From the NCBI GenBank assembly GCA_022729995.1, contig DZBS01000009.1, positions 1 to 44,301 on the forward strand: DNA of 44,301 nt, given 5' to 3'. This DNA comes from Draconibacterium orientale. Lineage in GTDB: Bacteria > Bacteroidota > Bacteroidia > Bacteroidales > JAADGE01. Position 1 is the stretch's first letter, and each line of letters starts with the position of its first letter. Below the pieces are notes generated by a model. The model ran no database searches. It saw nothing but the letters and a program-made list of their open reading frames with translations, and was not told the origin of the DNA. Below, one piece after another: positions 28,590-38,458 of the stretch. The position numbers were made by a program, and so were the translations under genes.

Positions 28590-31500
28590 ATGAAAAGTTT
28601 TAAGTTTTATAACAACATTACAGGTTGGGTAATATTCGCAGTAGCTGCGGTTACTTACCTTATGACTATTGAGCCCGGAGCAAGTTTTTGGGATTGCGGC
28701 GAGTTTATTACTTCTTCAAATAAATTAGAAGTTGGTCACCCGCCGGGAGCACCTTTTTTTATGGTAATGGGACGATTTTTCTCTTTATTTGCTTTTGGTG
28801 ATGTAACTAAAGTTGCCTTAATGGTAAATGTTATGTCGGCACTTTTGAGTGCTTTTACCATTTTATTCTTGTTTTGGAGTATTAGCCATATAGCACGGAA
28901 AATAATTGCTTCAACAAATGAATTAAACCTTTCACAATATATTGCTGTTTTGGGAAGTGCTGCTGTCGGAGCATTAGTTTATACATTCTCGGACACATTC
29001 TGGTTTTCGGCTGTTGAAGGTGAAGTTTATGCAACTTCTTCGTTTTTTACCGCAATAGTTTTTTGGGCTATTTTGAAATGGGAAAACGAAGCCGATCAAA
29101 AGTATTCAAACAGATGGCTTATATTTATTGCTTATCTTATGGGTTTGTCAATAGGAGTTCACTTACTTAATTTATTGGCTATTCCGGCAATTGTGTTTGT
29201 GTATTATTTCAAAAAATATGATGTTACAACAAAAGGAATTATTATAACTTTTATAACATCAATATTACTTCTGGCAATTGTAATGTATGGTGTAATTCAA
29301 GGTGTTGTCGGACTTGGTTCTGCATTTGAATTATTCTTTGCAAATACTTTAGGTCTTGGATTTAATACCGGGTTTATACTTTTTATTTTATTACTAATAG
29401 GCGGATTAGTTTACGGAATTTATTATACATTGAAAAATAATAAAGTAATATTGAATACTATTTTTACTTCATTTCTTGTAATTCTAATCGGATATTCATC
29501 ATTTGCACTTATTCTTGTTCGTTCACAGGCCGATACTCCTATGAATCAAAACAGTCCGGACAATATTTTCTCGTTAATATCATACTTAAACAGAGAACAA
29601 TACGGAGACAGACCTTTACTTTTCGGACAATACTTTAATTCTCCTTTGGATACAGAAGAGCCATATATTAAAGAAAAACCAATTTACGAAAAGAAAGATA
29701 ACAAATATGTAGCGGTTGATTATAAACTGAGCCGAAATTACGTTTCCGGTTATAAAACTATTTTCCCGAGATTATATAGCGACCAAGATTCTCCGAGTCA
29801 TATTGAAGGATATGAAGCATGGACAGGAACAACCGACGACGATTTCTATTTTCCGGAAATAGATGAAGCTTCAAAACAAGCAAAAAGAGATAAATACGGA
29901 GATATTATTTACGACAAATATAATCCTAAGAGACCTCCGTCATTTGGAGAAAATATGCAATTCTTTTTTAAGTATCAACTTAATTTCATGTATTTTAGAT
30001 ATTTTATGTGGAATTTTGTAGGACGACAAAGCGATGTACAAGGTGAAGGCGGAGTAAAAGACGGAAATTGGATTTCAGGAATAAAGCCGATTGATGAAAT
30101 AAGACTTGGAAATCAAGATAATCTAACACCGGAAATGAAAAATAATAAAGGTAGAAATGTTTATTATTTTCTTCCGCTAATTTTGGGAATTCTCGGCATT
30201 GTTTATATGCTTTCAAAGAACCAAGAAAGCAAAAATTCATTTTGGGTTGTAATGTTATTCTTCCTTTTCACCGGAGTTGCAATTGTTGTTTATCTTAATC
30301 AACCGCCTTTTCAACCCAGAGAAAGAGATTATGCTTATGCAGGTTCGTTCTATGCTTTTGCAATTTATATCGGAATGGGAGTGATGTTTCTATACAACTT
30401 TCTTCAAAAATATATAAAAGAAGCAGTTGCAGCAGTTTTGGCTTTAGTTTTAAGTTTATCGGCTCCGTTGTTAATGGCTGAACAAAATTGGGATGATCAC
30501 GACCGTTCAAATAGATATACTGCCTCCGATTATGCAAAAGATTACTTGGATTCTTGCGAAAAAAATGCAATTATTTTCACAAACGGCGATAATGATACTT
30601 TTCCGCTTTGGTATATTCAAGAAGTTGAAGGTTACAGAACAGACGTAAGAGTTATTAACCTTAGCTATTTTAATACAAATTGGTATATAGACCAAATGAG
30701 GAAAAAAGCTTATTTGTCCGAACCGGTGAAATTCTTTATGTCGCCCGATAAATACGGACAAGGCAAACGTGATATGTTATATGTTATTCCTAACGAAAAT
30801 TTATATTTAACAGAGAAATACAACGCCTCATTTTATAAGTTTGCTCCACAATATGAAGCAATATTTAATAGTTTTATGGCATATATTTCAACAACAAATT
30901 TTACCGAAAAATTTGCAGATGAATATAAAACACTTCAAAAAGGCTATAAATCTTTCAGCCCTGTTGATTTATACAGATTTATAAAGAAGCTGTCCGACAA
31001 GAACGTAATTGAACAATCCGGACTTGTTTTGAGTGAAGAAGCAATTAATTCACATCTTAAAATGAGTAAAGAATTGCTAAAAAGCATTTCCGATGCTCCT
31101 TTGCCTCTAAGCATTGCAATAAAACACATTGCTTCCGACGACGACGATTATAAAACGGTTATTCAAACGGAAAAAATTAATTATTTCCCTTCGTCTAAAT
31201 TTATTCTGTCAGCAGATAAGCAAACTATAATTAAAAATAATGTTGTTGCAAAAGAGGATTTACCTAAAATGAGTTCAAATTTAACATGGAATATTGGTAG
31301 TTCATATCTTACAAAAAACCAAATTTTAGTTTTAGATATGATTGCTACAAATAATTGGGAACGCCCGATTTATTTTGCATCAACTACAGGGCGAGGACAA
31401 TATCTTAATTTACAAGATTATTTTCAACTTGAAGGATTGGCATATAGATTAGTTCCCGTGAAAACAAATAATTCCGATTATTTGAATGAAGGAAGGGTAA

Positions 31501-32135
31501 ATACAAATATTCTTTATAAAAATCTGATGGAAAAATTTGTGTTTGGAGGTTTAGATAAAAATCAAAATAAAATTTATCTTGATGAAAATAACAGAAGATT
31601 TATAATGAATTTCAAAAGCATTTTTAGAGCTTTAGCTGCTCAACTTATTGAAGAAAACCAATTAGATAAAGCAGAAGAAGTTCTTGATAAATGCGTGAAA
31701 TTATATCCAAATGAACTTTCGGCTTACGGATACTATGATGTGTTAATGAGCGAATTATATTTTAAGATGAAGAAGAACGATAAAGGTTTGGCTGTTATGA
31801 AAATTGCTGTTCAAAACTTTAAAGACGATATGATTTATTACACTTCATTAGACGACAGATTTATTGGCGGAATGGGTGAAGATGTTGAAAGAACAGCCGC
31901 TCTTTATATGGAAGCAACTAAAATCTTAATGGAAAATAATGAAACTAAATTTGCAAAACAAATAGCACAAGAAGGATATGATTTAGTCGAAAATAAATAT
32001 GGATTTAGTAATATACTTGGAGGTTTAAAATCAGAATCCGAACAACAAAATTGGTTTCAAACAATACCGTCATACAAAAGAAGTTTGCTAAATCTTGAAT
32101 TTACTTTGGAAAGTATCTTAAAAGAAGGAAAATAA
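28590..32135 (+). CDS. DUF2723 family multi-helix membrane protein (TMEM260/GT-C-like protein O-glycosyltransferase candidate)
   Basis: This 1181-residue protein has an N-terminal membrane part of about 12 helices (about 10-650), starting with the family hallmark SFWDCGEFITSS (31-42) and HPPGAPFF. A soluble C-terminal part (about 650-1181) includes helical repeat sequence (LDKAEEVLDKCVKLYPNE, TPR-like). WDCGE carries the Asp/Glu pair expected for a GT-C fold catalytic site. The family is widespread in Bacteroidetes, and its animal member TMEM260 is a protein O-mannosyltransferase. A role in glycosylating exported proteins is therefore plausible but inferred. It is monocistronic with its own terminator. 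Confidence 0.88.
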   Translation: MKSFKFYNNITGWVIFAVAAVTYLMTIEPGASFWDCGEFITSSNKLEVGHPPGAPFFMVMGRFFSLFAFGDVTKVALMVNVMSALLSAFTILFLFWSISHIARKIIASTNELNLSQYIAVLGSAAVGALVYTFSDTFWFSAVEGEVYATSSFFTAIVFWAILKWENEADQKYSNRWLIFIAYLMGLSIGVHLLNLLAIPAIVFVYYFKKYDVTTKGIIITFITSILLLAIVMYGVIQGVVGLGSAFELFFANTLGLGFNTGFILFILLLIGGLVYGIYYTLKNNKVILNTIFTSFLVILIGYSSFALILVRSQADTPMNQNSPDNIFSLISYLNREQYGDRPLLFGQYFNSPLDTEEPYIKEKPIYEKKDNKYVAVDYKLSRNYVSGYKTIFPRLYSDQDSPSHIEGYEAWTGTTDDDFYFPEIDEASKQAKRDKYGDIIYDKYNPKRPPSFGENMQFFFKYQLNFMYFRYFMWNFVGRQSDVQGEGGVKDGNWISGIKPIDEIRLGNQDNLTPEMKNNKGRNVYYFLPLILGILGIVYMLSKNQESKNSFWVVMLFFLFTGVAIVVYLNQPPFQPRERDYAYAGSFYAFAIYIGMGVMFLYNFLQKYIKEAVAAVLALVLSLSAPLLMAEQNWDDHDRSNRYTASDYAKDYLDSCEKNAIIFTNGDNDTFPLWYIQEVEGYRTDVRVINLSYFNTNWYIDQMRKKAYLSEPVKFFMSPDKYGQGKRDMLYVIPNENLYLTEKYNASFYKFAPQYEAIFNSFMAYISTTNFTEKFADEYKTLQKGYKSFSPVDLYRFIKKLSDKNVIEQSGLVLSEEAINSHLKMSKELLKSISDAPLPLSIAIKHIASDDDDYKTVIQTEKINYFPSSKFILSADKQTIIKNNVVAKEDLPKMSSNLTWNIGSSYLTKNQILVLDMIATNNWERPIYFASTTGRGQYLNLQDYFQLEGLAYRLVPVKTNNSDYLNEGRVNTNILYKNLMEKFVFGGLDKNQNKIYLDENNRRFIMNFKSIFRALAAQLIEENQLDKAEEVLDKCVKLYPNELSAYGYYDVLMSELYFKMKKNDKGLAVMKIAVQNFKDDMIYYTSLDDRFIGGMGEDVERTAALYMEATKILMENNETKFAKQIAQEGYDLVENKYGFSNILGGLKSESEQQNWFQTIPSYKRSLLNLEFTLESILKEGK

Positions 32136-32163
32136 TCGCAAAGAAATTTTCCTTAAATATTGA

Positions 32164-32199
32164 TAATAGGCTGTAAATTTTGCAGCCTATTATTTTTTT
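32164..32199 (+). terminator. intrinsic terminator after the DUF2723 gene
   Basis: The perfect 10-bp arms TAATAGGCTG / CAGCCTATTA enclose a 9-nt loop and are followed by a run of T. Confidence 0.88.
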
Positions 32200-32266
32200 A
32201 ACAAAAATTAACATTTTTTAAAATATTTTTCAGACCTTTGCGTTTTAATTGTAAACACTTAGAAAA

Positions 32267-32971
32267 TTGGAGAAACCTAAATATAGAAAAATTTCAGACT
32301 TGTTAATTCATCCGCCAAAGCTTCTGAAAAACATTTTTCCCGAATTTATTTGGAAAGTAGATACCCAAAATAAAACTCTTTACCTCACTTTTGATGATGG
32401 TCCGATTCCTGTTATTACAGAGAACGTACTAAATATATTAAAGACATTTGATGCAAAAGCAACATTCTTTTGTGTTGGTGAAAATGTTATGAGAAATCCG
32501 GATATTTACGCAAGAATTCTTAAAGAAGGACACTCGGTAGGAAATCATACTTATTCTCATCTTAACGGATCAAAAACCAACACAGAAGTATATGTAGAAA
32601 ATGTTGAAAAAGCTTCGGAATATATTGATAGTGAACTTTTCAGACCGCCTCACGGAAGAATTAAAACAGCTCAATATCTTGAACTTTCAAAAAAATACAA
32701 AGTGATATTATGGGATGTTCTTTCTTATGACTTTGACAAAACAAAACATCAAAAGGAATGCCTTAAAAATGTAAAACATTTTGCACGCCCCGGCTCAATA
32801 ATAGTTTTACATGACAGTATTAAAGCTAATGATAACATGATATATACGCTTATAAATACATTAACATATTTTTCCTTTTTAGGATATAAATTTGAAAGAA
32901 TTACTACCGATTTATTCAACATTTTAGCTCAAAAGCAAATTGTTGAAAACAAAATTAAACAAGCCGTTTAA
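32267..32971 (+). CDS. polysaccharide deacetylase (NodB/CE4 family)
   Basis: This 234-residue protein has CE4 motifs in order: TFDDGP (41-46, Asp43-Asp44), GNHTYSH (92-98, the H-x3-H zinc pair), RPPHGR (126-131), WDVLSYDF and a late IIVLHDS. There is no obvious signal peptide, so it may act in the cytoplasm or be membrane-associated through its hydrophobic N-terminus. It may act on peptidoglycan or an extracellular polysaccharide precursor. The start is TTG at 32267; no ATG exists in frame before the catalytic domain. A GACCTTTGC box (32233-32241) 26 nt upstream resembles the -7 element with one mismatch. Confidence 0.85.
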   Translation: MEKPKYRKISDLLIHPPKLLKNIFPEFIWKVDTQNKTLYLTFDDGPIPVITENVLNILKTFDAKATFFCVGENVMRNPDIYARILKEGHSVGNHTYSHLNGSKTNTEVYVENVEKASEYIDSELFRPPHGRIKTAQYLELSKKYKVILWDVLSYDFDKTKHQKECLKNVKHFARPGSIIVLHDSIKANDNMIYTLINTLTYFSFLGYKFERITTDLFNILAQKQIVENKIKQAV

Positions 32972-33001
32972 ATAATACTTACAATTATTAAAGGAAATTT
33001 A

Positions 33002-33009
33002 TATATTTG
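33002..33009 (+). promoter_or_regulatory. TATATTTG -7 box for the carboxylase gene
   Basis: This perfect TAnnTTTG match lies 45 nt before ATG 33054. No clear TTTG is seen 19 nt upstream. Confidence 0.4.
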
Positions 33010-33053
33010 GATAATTAATTTTTTTAACCAATTATATAAAATTTTTATTTATA

Positions 33054-34601
33054 ATGAATAATAAACAAAAATTTGAACTACTTCAATCTACAATTAATGA
33101 AGCCTTAAAAGGTGGTGGCGAAACCCGGATAGAAAGTCAACATAAAAAAGGAAAACTAACTGCAAGAGAACGTATTGAAATTCTTCTTGATAAAGGAACT
33201 TTCCAAGAATTGGGAATGTTCGTTATTCACCGTTCTAACGATTTTGGACTCGAAGAACAAAAATATTTGGGCGACGGAGTTATTACAGGTTTTGGAAACG
33301 TAAACGGCAGATTAATTTATGTTTTTTCTCAAGATTTTACAATATTTGGCGGCTCTTTAGCTGAAGCTCATGCTGCTAAAATTGTTAAAATAATGGATTT
33401 AGCTATGAAAAACGGTGCTCCTGTTATTGGAATGAACGATTCAGGCGGTGCGAGAATTCAAGAAGGAGTTGTTTCGTTGGGCGGATATGCCGACATTTTC
33501 TACCGAAATACATTAGCATCAGGTGTTGTTCCTCAGATTTCTGCAATTATGGGTCCATGTGCCGGCGGTGCTGTTTATTCTCCTGCAATTACCGATTTCA
33601 ATATTATGGTCGAAAACTCTTCGTATATGTTTGTTACCGGACCAAATGTTGTAAAAACTGTTACACATGAAAATGTAACTCAGGAAGAATTGGGAGGAGC
33701 TTCAACTCACTCATCTAAATCCGGAGTTGCACAGTTTACAGCACAAAATGATGTTGATGCAATAAATCAAATTAAAAAATTACTTAGCTATTTACCGCAA
33801 AATTGCGAGGAATTTGTTCCCGTTGAAAATTATAGCCAAGCATCGGACATAATTTCTGAATTAAATAATATAATTCCCGAAAATCCGAATCATCCTTATG
33901 ATATGAAAGAAGTAATTTGTAAGATTATAGATGAAAAATCTTTCTTTGAAGTTCATAAAAATTATGCCGAAAATATTGTTGTAGGTTTTGCAAGACTTGG
34001 AGGCAGAAGCATTGGAATTGTTGCAAATCAACCAATGTTTTTAGCCGGAGTTCTTGATATAAATTCATCAAAGAAAGCAGCAAGATTTGTTCGTTTTTGC
34101 GATGCCTTTAATATTCCTCTTTTAGTTTTGGAAGATGTTCCCGGATTTTTACCCGGAACCGATCAAGAATGGAATGCAATTATTACAAACGGAGCCAAAC
34201 TGCTTTATGCTTTCTCCGAAGCAACTGTTCCTCGAATTACCGTAATTACTCGAAAAGCTTATGGCGGAGCTTATGATGTAATGAATTCAAAACATATTGG
34301 CGCCGACTTAAATTTTGCTTGGCCGACTGCCGAAATTGCCGTTATGGGAGCTAAAGGTGCAACAGAAATAATATTTAAAAAAGAAATTGCAGAAGCTGAT
34401 GATCATGAAGCTAAATTATTTGAAAAGGAACAAGAATATATAGATAAATTTGCAAATCCATATAATGCTTCTCGAATGGGATATGTTGATGAGATTATTT
34501 TACCTGAACAAACTCGCGAAAAACTTATAAGAGGATTTAAAATGCTTGAAAATAAAGCAGAAACTTTACCTAAAAAGAAACACGGAAATATTCCGTTATA
34601 G
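33054..34601 (+). CDS. acyl-CoA carboxylase carboxyltransferase subunit (propionyl-CoA carboxylase beta / methylmalonyl-CoA decarboxylase alpha type)
   Basis: This 515-residue protein of the carboxyltransferase (crotonase-fold) family has the first acyl-CoA-binding segment [12 protein letters not shown] (about 124-135), [16 protein letters not shown] (about 168-183) and the second half with VPGFLPGT (about 363-370) and [10 protein letters not shown]. It transfers CO2 between biotin and an acyl-CoA, most often propionyl-CoA. No biotin carboxylase, biotin carrier or oxaloacetate-decarboxylase-type membrane subunit is adjacent, so partners must be encoded elsewhere. Carboxylase and Na+-pumping decarboxylase roles cannot be separated from this gene alone. 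Confidence 0.9.
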   Translation: MNNKQKFELLQSTINEALKGGGETRIESQHKKGKLTARERIEILLDKGTFQELGMFVIHRSNDFGLEEQKYLGDGVITGFGNVNGRLIYVFSQDFTIFGGSLAEAHAAKIVKIMDLAMKNGAPVIGMNDSGGARIQEGVVSLGGYADIFYRNTLASGVVPQISAIMGPCAGGAVYSPAITDFNIMVENSSYMFVTGPNVVKTVTHENVTQEELGGASTHSSKSGVAQFTAQNDVDAINQIKKLLSYLPQNCEEFVPVENYSQASDIISELNNIIPENPNHPYDMKEVICKIIDEKSFFEVHKNYAENIVVGFARLGGRSIGIVANQPMFLAGVLDINSSKKAARFVRFCDAFNIPLLVLEDVPGFLPGTDQEWNAIITNGAKLLYAFSEATVPRITVITRKAYGGAYDVMNSKHIGADLNFAWPTAEIAVMGAKGATEIIFKKEIAEADDHEAKLFEKEQEYIDKFANPYNASRMGYVDEIILPEQTREKLIRGFKMLENKAETLPKKKHGNIPL

Positions 34602-34605
34602 CAAT

Positions 34606-34635
34606 AAAAAAAGAGGCAATTAAGCCTCTTTTTTT
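34606..34635. terminator. bidirectional intrinsic terminator
   Basis: The 12-bp arms AAAAAAAGAGGC / GCCTCTTTTTTT form a stem with a 6-nt loop between convergent genes. A-tract and T-tract make it suitable for both strands. Confidence 0.88.
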
Positions 34636-35755
34636 ATTTGTTTTCCCATAACCATGGGTTTATACTTTGATATTTAGTATGAAAATCATTATAAAAAGAA
34701 GTAGCATCTTTTGAAGAATTAAATTCACCTAATGAAATTCTGAATCTTGATTCTCCTGCCGGAATTATATTTGAACTGATTCCCATTTTTTTGAATCTGG
34801 CTGTTTCTTTTTTAGCAAGTTCAACTGTAGGCAAGCTTCCTATTATCAAATAGTATTTGCCTTTTTGAGCATCTTTTAAATCTCCCGTTTTTATGTTATT
34901 ATTAACTACATTATTTGTATTTACAACATTGTTTGAGTTGTTTTCGGGATTGATTATTTTTTTGTTTTCAAGCTTTACTTTATTCTCGTCATTATGAACA
35001 TTTTCATGTACATTTTTAGATGTATCAACATTGTTTATTACCTCATTTCCGCCTGTATTATTTTCATTATTATTAATGTTTTCAGAAATGAGAGTATCGC
35101 TGTTTAATGTGTCTTTATTGTCCGATTTAAATAATCCGCTTATAGTTTCTTTCCCTTGTTTCCAAATTGTAGGCTTAATGAAATATATTGCAGTCAATAT
35201 TAATGCAATAGCAACCGGAATTGCTGTCCAAATTATCCATTTATTATTTTTGGAAGTTGATGGAGGAGAAACAGGAGTTGTTTCGGTATTGTTTGCAGAA
35301 ACCTTTTGTTTGCTTTTCCCGGGTTGTTTAATATTTAATATTTTTTCGGGTAATGTAATCTTTGGAAGACCAAAAGAGTCTAACAATAAATTTCCCGAAG
35401 GCTGATATAAAAATTCTAAAACGCCTTCTTTTGTTTTTGAAAAAGTTCCTAAGTCAGGAAAAATAACTTTTTTTCCGGCATTTAATTTAGAAATTACCGT
35501 TTTAACATATTCGTCAATCTGTTTTGAAGATTCTTCTACAGAAATTTTTTCTCTGTCGGCCATGTATCCTTCGAGCAGACCTCCATCTTTAACTATCTTA
35601 GAGTCAAAAACAATTTCCTTTCCCGGAGGCGAAATAGTTTTTGTCTCTTCATTTATTTTTGCCGGGGTATATTTGGCAATAAATGCACCGAAACCGGATA
35701 ATATTACTCTGTCGTGAGTAAATAATAAATCCTTAATATGTTGACTTATTTCCAC
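34634..35755 (-). CDS. CCDC81-like HU-domain protein with transmembrane helix and C-terminal SPOR domain
   Basis: This 373-residue protein has two HU-like segments at the N-terminus (about 1-55 with VILSGFGAFIAKY, and about 60-125 with KVIFPDLGTFSK), the pattern of Bacteroidetes CCDC81-type HU domains. A Ser/Thr/Pro linker, one transmembrane helix (about 172-194), a long Asn-rich spacer (about 220-300) and a SPOR domain (about 303-373, with KGKYYLIIGSLP) follow. SPOR domains bind denuded septal peptidoglycan, so a role linking the cytoplasm (HU part) to the cell-division site is likely but unproven. It is monocistronic. Confidence 0.85.
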   Translation of the reverse strand: MEISQHIKDLLFTHDRVILSGFGAFIAKYTPAKINEETKTISPPGKEIVFDSKIVKDGGLLEGYMADREKISVEESSKQIDEYVKTVISKLNAGKKVIFPDLGTFSKTKEGVLEFLYQPSGNLLLDSFGLPKITLPEKILNIKQPGKSKQKVSANNTETTPVSPPSTSKNNKWIIWTAIPVAIALILTAIYFIKPTIWKQGKETISGLFKSDNKDTLNSDTLISENINNNENNTGGNEVINNVDTSKNVHENVHNDENKVKLENKKIINPENNSNNVVNTNNVVNNNIKTGDLKDAQKGKYYLIIGSLPTVELAKKETARFKKMGISSNIIPAGESRFRISLGEFNSSKDATSFYNDFHTKYQSINPWLWENK

Positions 35756-36084
35756 TTTAAATTGATTTTTTGTTAAGCAAAGATAATTAAAAATATTTTA
35801 TACTTCAAATTTTATATAGCTAAATGTTTAGTTTATAAACAATTTCATGTAAATTTTTATTGTGAAAAATGAAAATATTTTTTAAATACCAGCCTAAGTC
35901 TTTGTTTATCTGGTGTTTGAATAATGGTGATATAAATTACACCAAAATGTAAATTGTTAATAAATAATTAAAAAAATATGTAATATTGTGATTCAAATAT
36001 AGTTTAACTAAAGTAAACTAAAGTTAAACTTGATAGATTATCTGTTTAAAAAATGCAAATCTAATTAAATTTTAAATTCAAAAT
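35756..36084. other. non-coding divergent spacer upstream of galE
   Basis: This 329-bp spacer is AT-rich with no ORF of interest. The only structured element noticed is the inverted repeat at 36001-36030. No perfect TAnnTTTG promoter was found for either flanking gene. Confidence 0.5.
36001..36030. repeat. inverted repeat with 9-bp arms upstream of galE
   Basis: AGTTTAACT (36001-36009) and AGTTAAACT (36022-36030) are exact reverse complements around a 12-nt centre that itself contains AAACT. This could be an operator or an RNA hairpin in the leader, 55 nt before the start codon. There is no T run, so it is not a typical terminator. Confidence 0.45.
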
Positions 36085-37113
36085 ATGAAAAAAAATATAA
36101 TTGTTACGGGAGGAGCCGGATATATTGGTTCTCACACAGTTGTTGAATTGATAAATTGCGGATATAAAGTAATAATTGTCGATAATCTTTCAAATTCCGA
36201 CATTTCTGTTTTAGACGGAATCGAAAAAATAACAGGAATCAAACCTGACTTTTATAACACAGATTTGTCGGATAAAATTCAAACTGCTAAATTCTTTTCA
36301 AAAGTTAAAGATGCAATTGCAGTTATTCATTTTGCTGCATTTAAGGCAGTTGGCGAATCGGTTGAAAATCCGCTTAAATATTATTCAAATAATATCAATT
36401 CTTTAATAAATGTTTTGGAAGCCATGATAGATAATGATATAAAAAATATCGTTTTTTCATCATCTTGCACTGTTTACGGACAACCCGAAATTTTACCGGT
36501 TACAGAAAAATCTGCAATTATGAAAGCAGATTCGCCTTATGGAAATACAAAACAGATTTCTGAAGAAATAATTTCCGAAACAATTTTCTCAAATTCAAAA
36601 TTAAAATCAATTTCTTTAAGATATTTTAATCCTATTGGAGCACACGAATCTGCCGAAATAGGCGAGTTGCCGGTTGGAACGCCCAATAATTTAGTTCCTT
36701 TTATTACCCAAACAGCAGCCGGAATAAGAAACGAATTGAAAGTTTACGGTAACGATTATAACACGCCCGACGGAACGCCGATAAGAGATTATATTCATGT
36801 TGTTGATTTGGCAAAAGCACATATTGTTGCAATAGAAAGACTTATAGATAATAAAAATTCAAAAAACTTTGAAGTGTTTAATTTAGGAACCGGAAAAGGA
36901 AATTCTGTTATGGAAGTTATTAATACTTTCGAAGAAGTTTCGGGCGAAAAATTAAATTATAAAATTATTGAAAGAAGAAAAGGTGATATTGAAAAAATAT
37001 GGGCTGATACAAGTTTATCAAACGAAGTTTTAGGTTGGAAACCTGAAAAAACACTTCATGAAGCAATTCTGTCCGCATGGATTAGAGAGAAAAAGTATCG
37101 AAATATTAAATAA
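36085..37113 (+). CDS. galE: UDP-glucose 4-epimerase
   Basis: This 342-residue extended short-chain dehydrogenase has the NAD site GGAGYIGSH (9-17), the catalytic Ser in FSSSCTVYG (124-132), and Tyr152 with Lys156 in SPYGNTKQ. The LRYFNPIGAH segment and RDYIHVVDLA support the GalE family. It interconverts UDP-glucose and UDP-galactose for cell-surface sugars. It is single by spacing and lies on the plus strand ahead of the aminotransferase-pckA pair. Confidence 0.93.
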   Translation: MKKNIIVTGGAGYIGSHTVVELINCGYKVIIVDNLSNSDISVLDGIEKITGIKPDFYNTDLSDKIQTAKFFSKVKDAIAVIHFAAFKAVGESVENPLKYYSNNINSLINVLEAMIDNDIKNIVFSSSCTVYGQPEILPVTEKSAIMKADSPYGNTKQISEEIISETIFSNSKLKSISLRYFNPIGAHESAEIGELPVGTPNNLVPFITQTAAGIRNELKVYGNDYNTPDGTPIRDYIHVVDLAKAHIVAIERLIDNKNSKNFEVFNLGTGKGNSVMEVINTFEEVSGEKLNYKIIERRKGDIEKIWADTSLSNEVLGWKPEKTLHEAILSAWIREKKYRNIK

Positions 37114-37240
37114 TCTGTTGGGAAATCAAAGTGTTTACAAAATCAAATTAATGCCTTTAAACATTGTAAAATTTCAATATATTTTCACATCTTTACGTCC
37201 ATTAATTTTTTATTAAAAGAAATTTATAAATCTAAAAATT

Positions 37241-38458
37241 ATGGCATTAAGTCTAATTGGTCGTTCATTAAAACAATCGGCAACATTGCGATTAAATGAA
37301 ACGGCAGCAATATTAAAAGCAAAAGGTGAGCCTTTAATTCATTTAGGAGGAGGCGAACCAAAAGGAAAAGCTCCTTTGGATGCAATAACTCGTGCAGCAG
37401 CAATGCTAAATAATGCTGAAATAAGATATTCTCCGCCTGACGGTACTGTTGAAGCTAAACAAGCCGTTATTAGATACACTGAAGAGTTTTATCATGTAAG
37501 ACCCGAACCGGAGCAAGTAATTATTTCCGTGGGTGCAAAACAAGCATTGTTCTTTGCTATGCAAGCAATTCTTAATCCGCAAGACGAAATTTTATATCCT
37601 GCTCCGTATTGGGTTAGTTACGGCGAAATGGCAAAAATGATTGGAGCCGTCGGTATTCCTGTTTATGCCGAAGACGGCGGTTTTTATCCGAGATTAAAAG
37701 ATATCGAACTAAGAGTTAGTTCTTATACAAAAGCAATTATTATCAATAGTCCCAATAATCCTTCGGGTGCATATTATCCCGAAAGTTTTATTTCAGAAAT
37801 TGTAAACTTTTGCGAAAAGAAAGGTATTTATTTAATAATGGACGATATATACCACAGATTGCTTTTCGACGGAAAAAAACCTTTTAGCGTATTCGATTTT
37901 GCAAAAAAACACGATAATAATTCTAAAATAATTGTTATCAACGGTGTTTCGAAATTATACGCAATGACCGGTTTAAGAGTGGGTTGGGCTGTTGCAAATA
38001 AACAAATTATTGAAGTGATGACCAACATTCAAGCACACACAAATTCTGCTCCGTCGCCAATTGTTCAAGCGGCAGCAGCAGGAGCTTTAAACGGAATTCA
38101 ATCCGGTGTAGACAGCCTAAGATTAACTCTCGAAAATAATAGAAACGTAATGTATTCAAGACTTAAAGCTTTTGAAGGCGTGCGAGTTACCAAGCCCGAC
38201 GGAACTTTCTACATTTTTGCCGATTTTAGTGCTTATGAGAAAGATTCTATTAAGCTTGCAACTTTTCTTCTCGATAAAGTTAGAGTTACCGTTGTTCCGG
38301 GCGTAGAATTTGGCATGGAAGGCTATTTACGTTTATCATACAATACAACAATAAAAGATATTACCGAAGGAATTGAAAGAATCAAATGGGCACTTGACCC
38401 AAATTCTCCAAACGAACTTTATATTGGCGAACGTAAATTAGTGAGGGATTGGGTATGA
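37241..38458 (+). CDS. class I PLP aminotransferase (aspartate aminotransferase-like)
   Basis: This 405-residue fold-type I aminotransferase has GGGEPKGKAP near the N-terminus, NSPNNPSG (169-176), DDIYHRLLFDG (201-211), the PLP Lys238 in GVSKLYAMTG and a later Arg in YLRLSYN. It is close in length to bacterial AspC-type enzymes (subgroup I-beta/gamma). The most likely activity is aspartate-oxaloacetate exchange, which fits the translationally coupled PEP carboxykinase gene, but aromatic or other dicarboxylic specificity cannot be excluded. Its stop overlaps the pckA start (ATGA). Confidence 0.88.
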   Translation: MALSLIGRSLKQSATLRLNETAAILKAKGEPLIHLGGGEPKGKAPLDAITRAAAMLNNAEIRYSPPDGTVEAKQAVIRYTEEFYHVRPEPEQVIISVGAKQALFFAMQAILNPQDEILYPAPYWVSYGEMAKMIGAVGIPVYAEDGGFYPRLKDIELRVSSYTKAIIINSPNNPSGAYYPESFISEIVNFCEKKGIYLIMDDIYHRLLFDGKKPFSVFDFAKKHDNNSKIIVINGVSKLYAMTGLRVGWAVANKQIIEVMTNIQAHTNSAPSPIVQAAAAGALNGIQSGVDSLRLTLENNRNVMYSRLKAFEGVRVTKPDGTFYIFADFSAYEKDSIKLATFLLDKVRVTVVPGVEFGMEGYLRLSYNTTIKDITEGIERIKWALDPNSPNELYIGERKLVRDWV

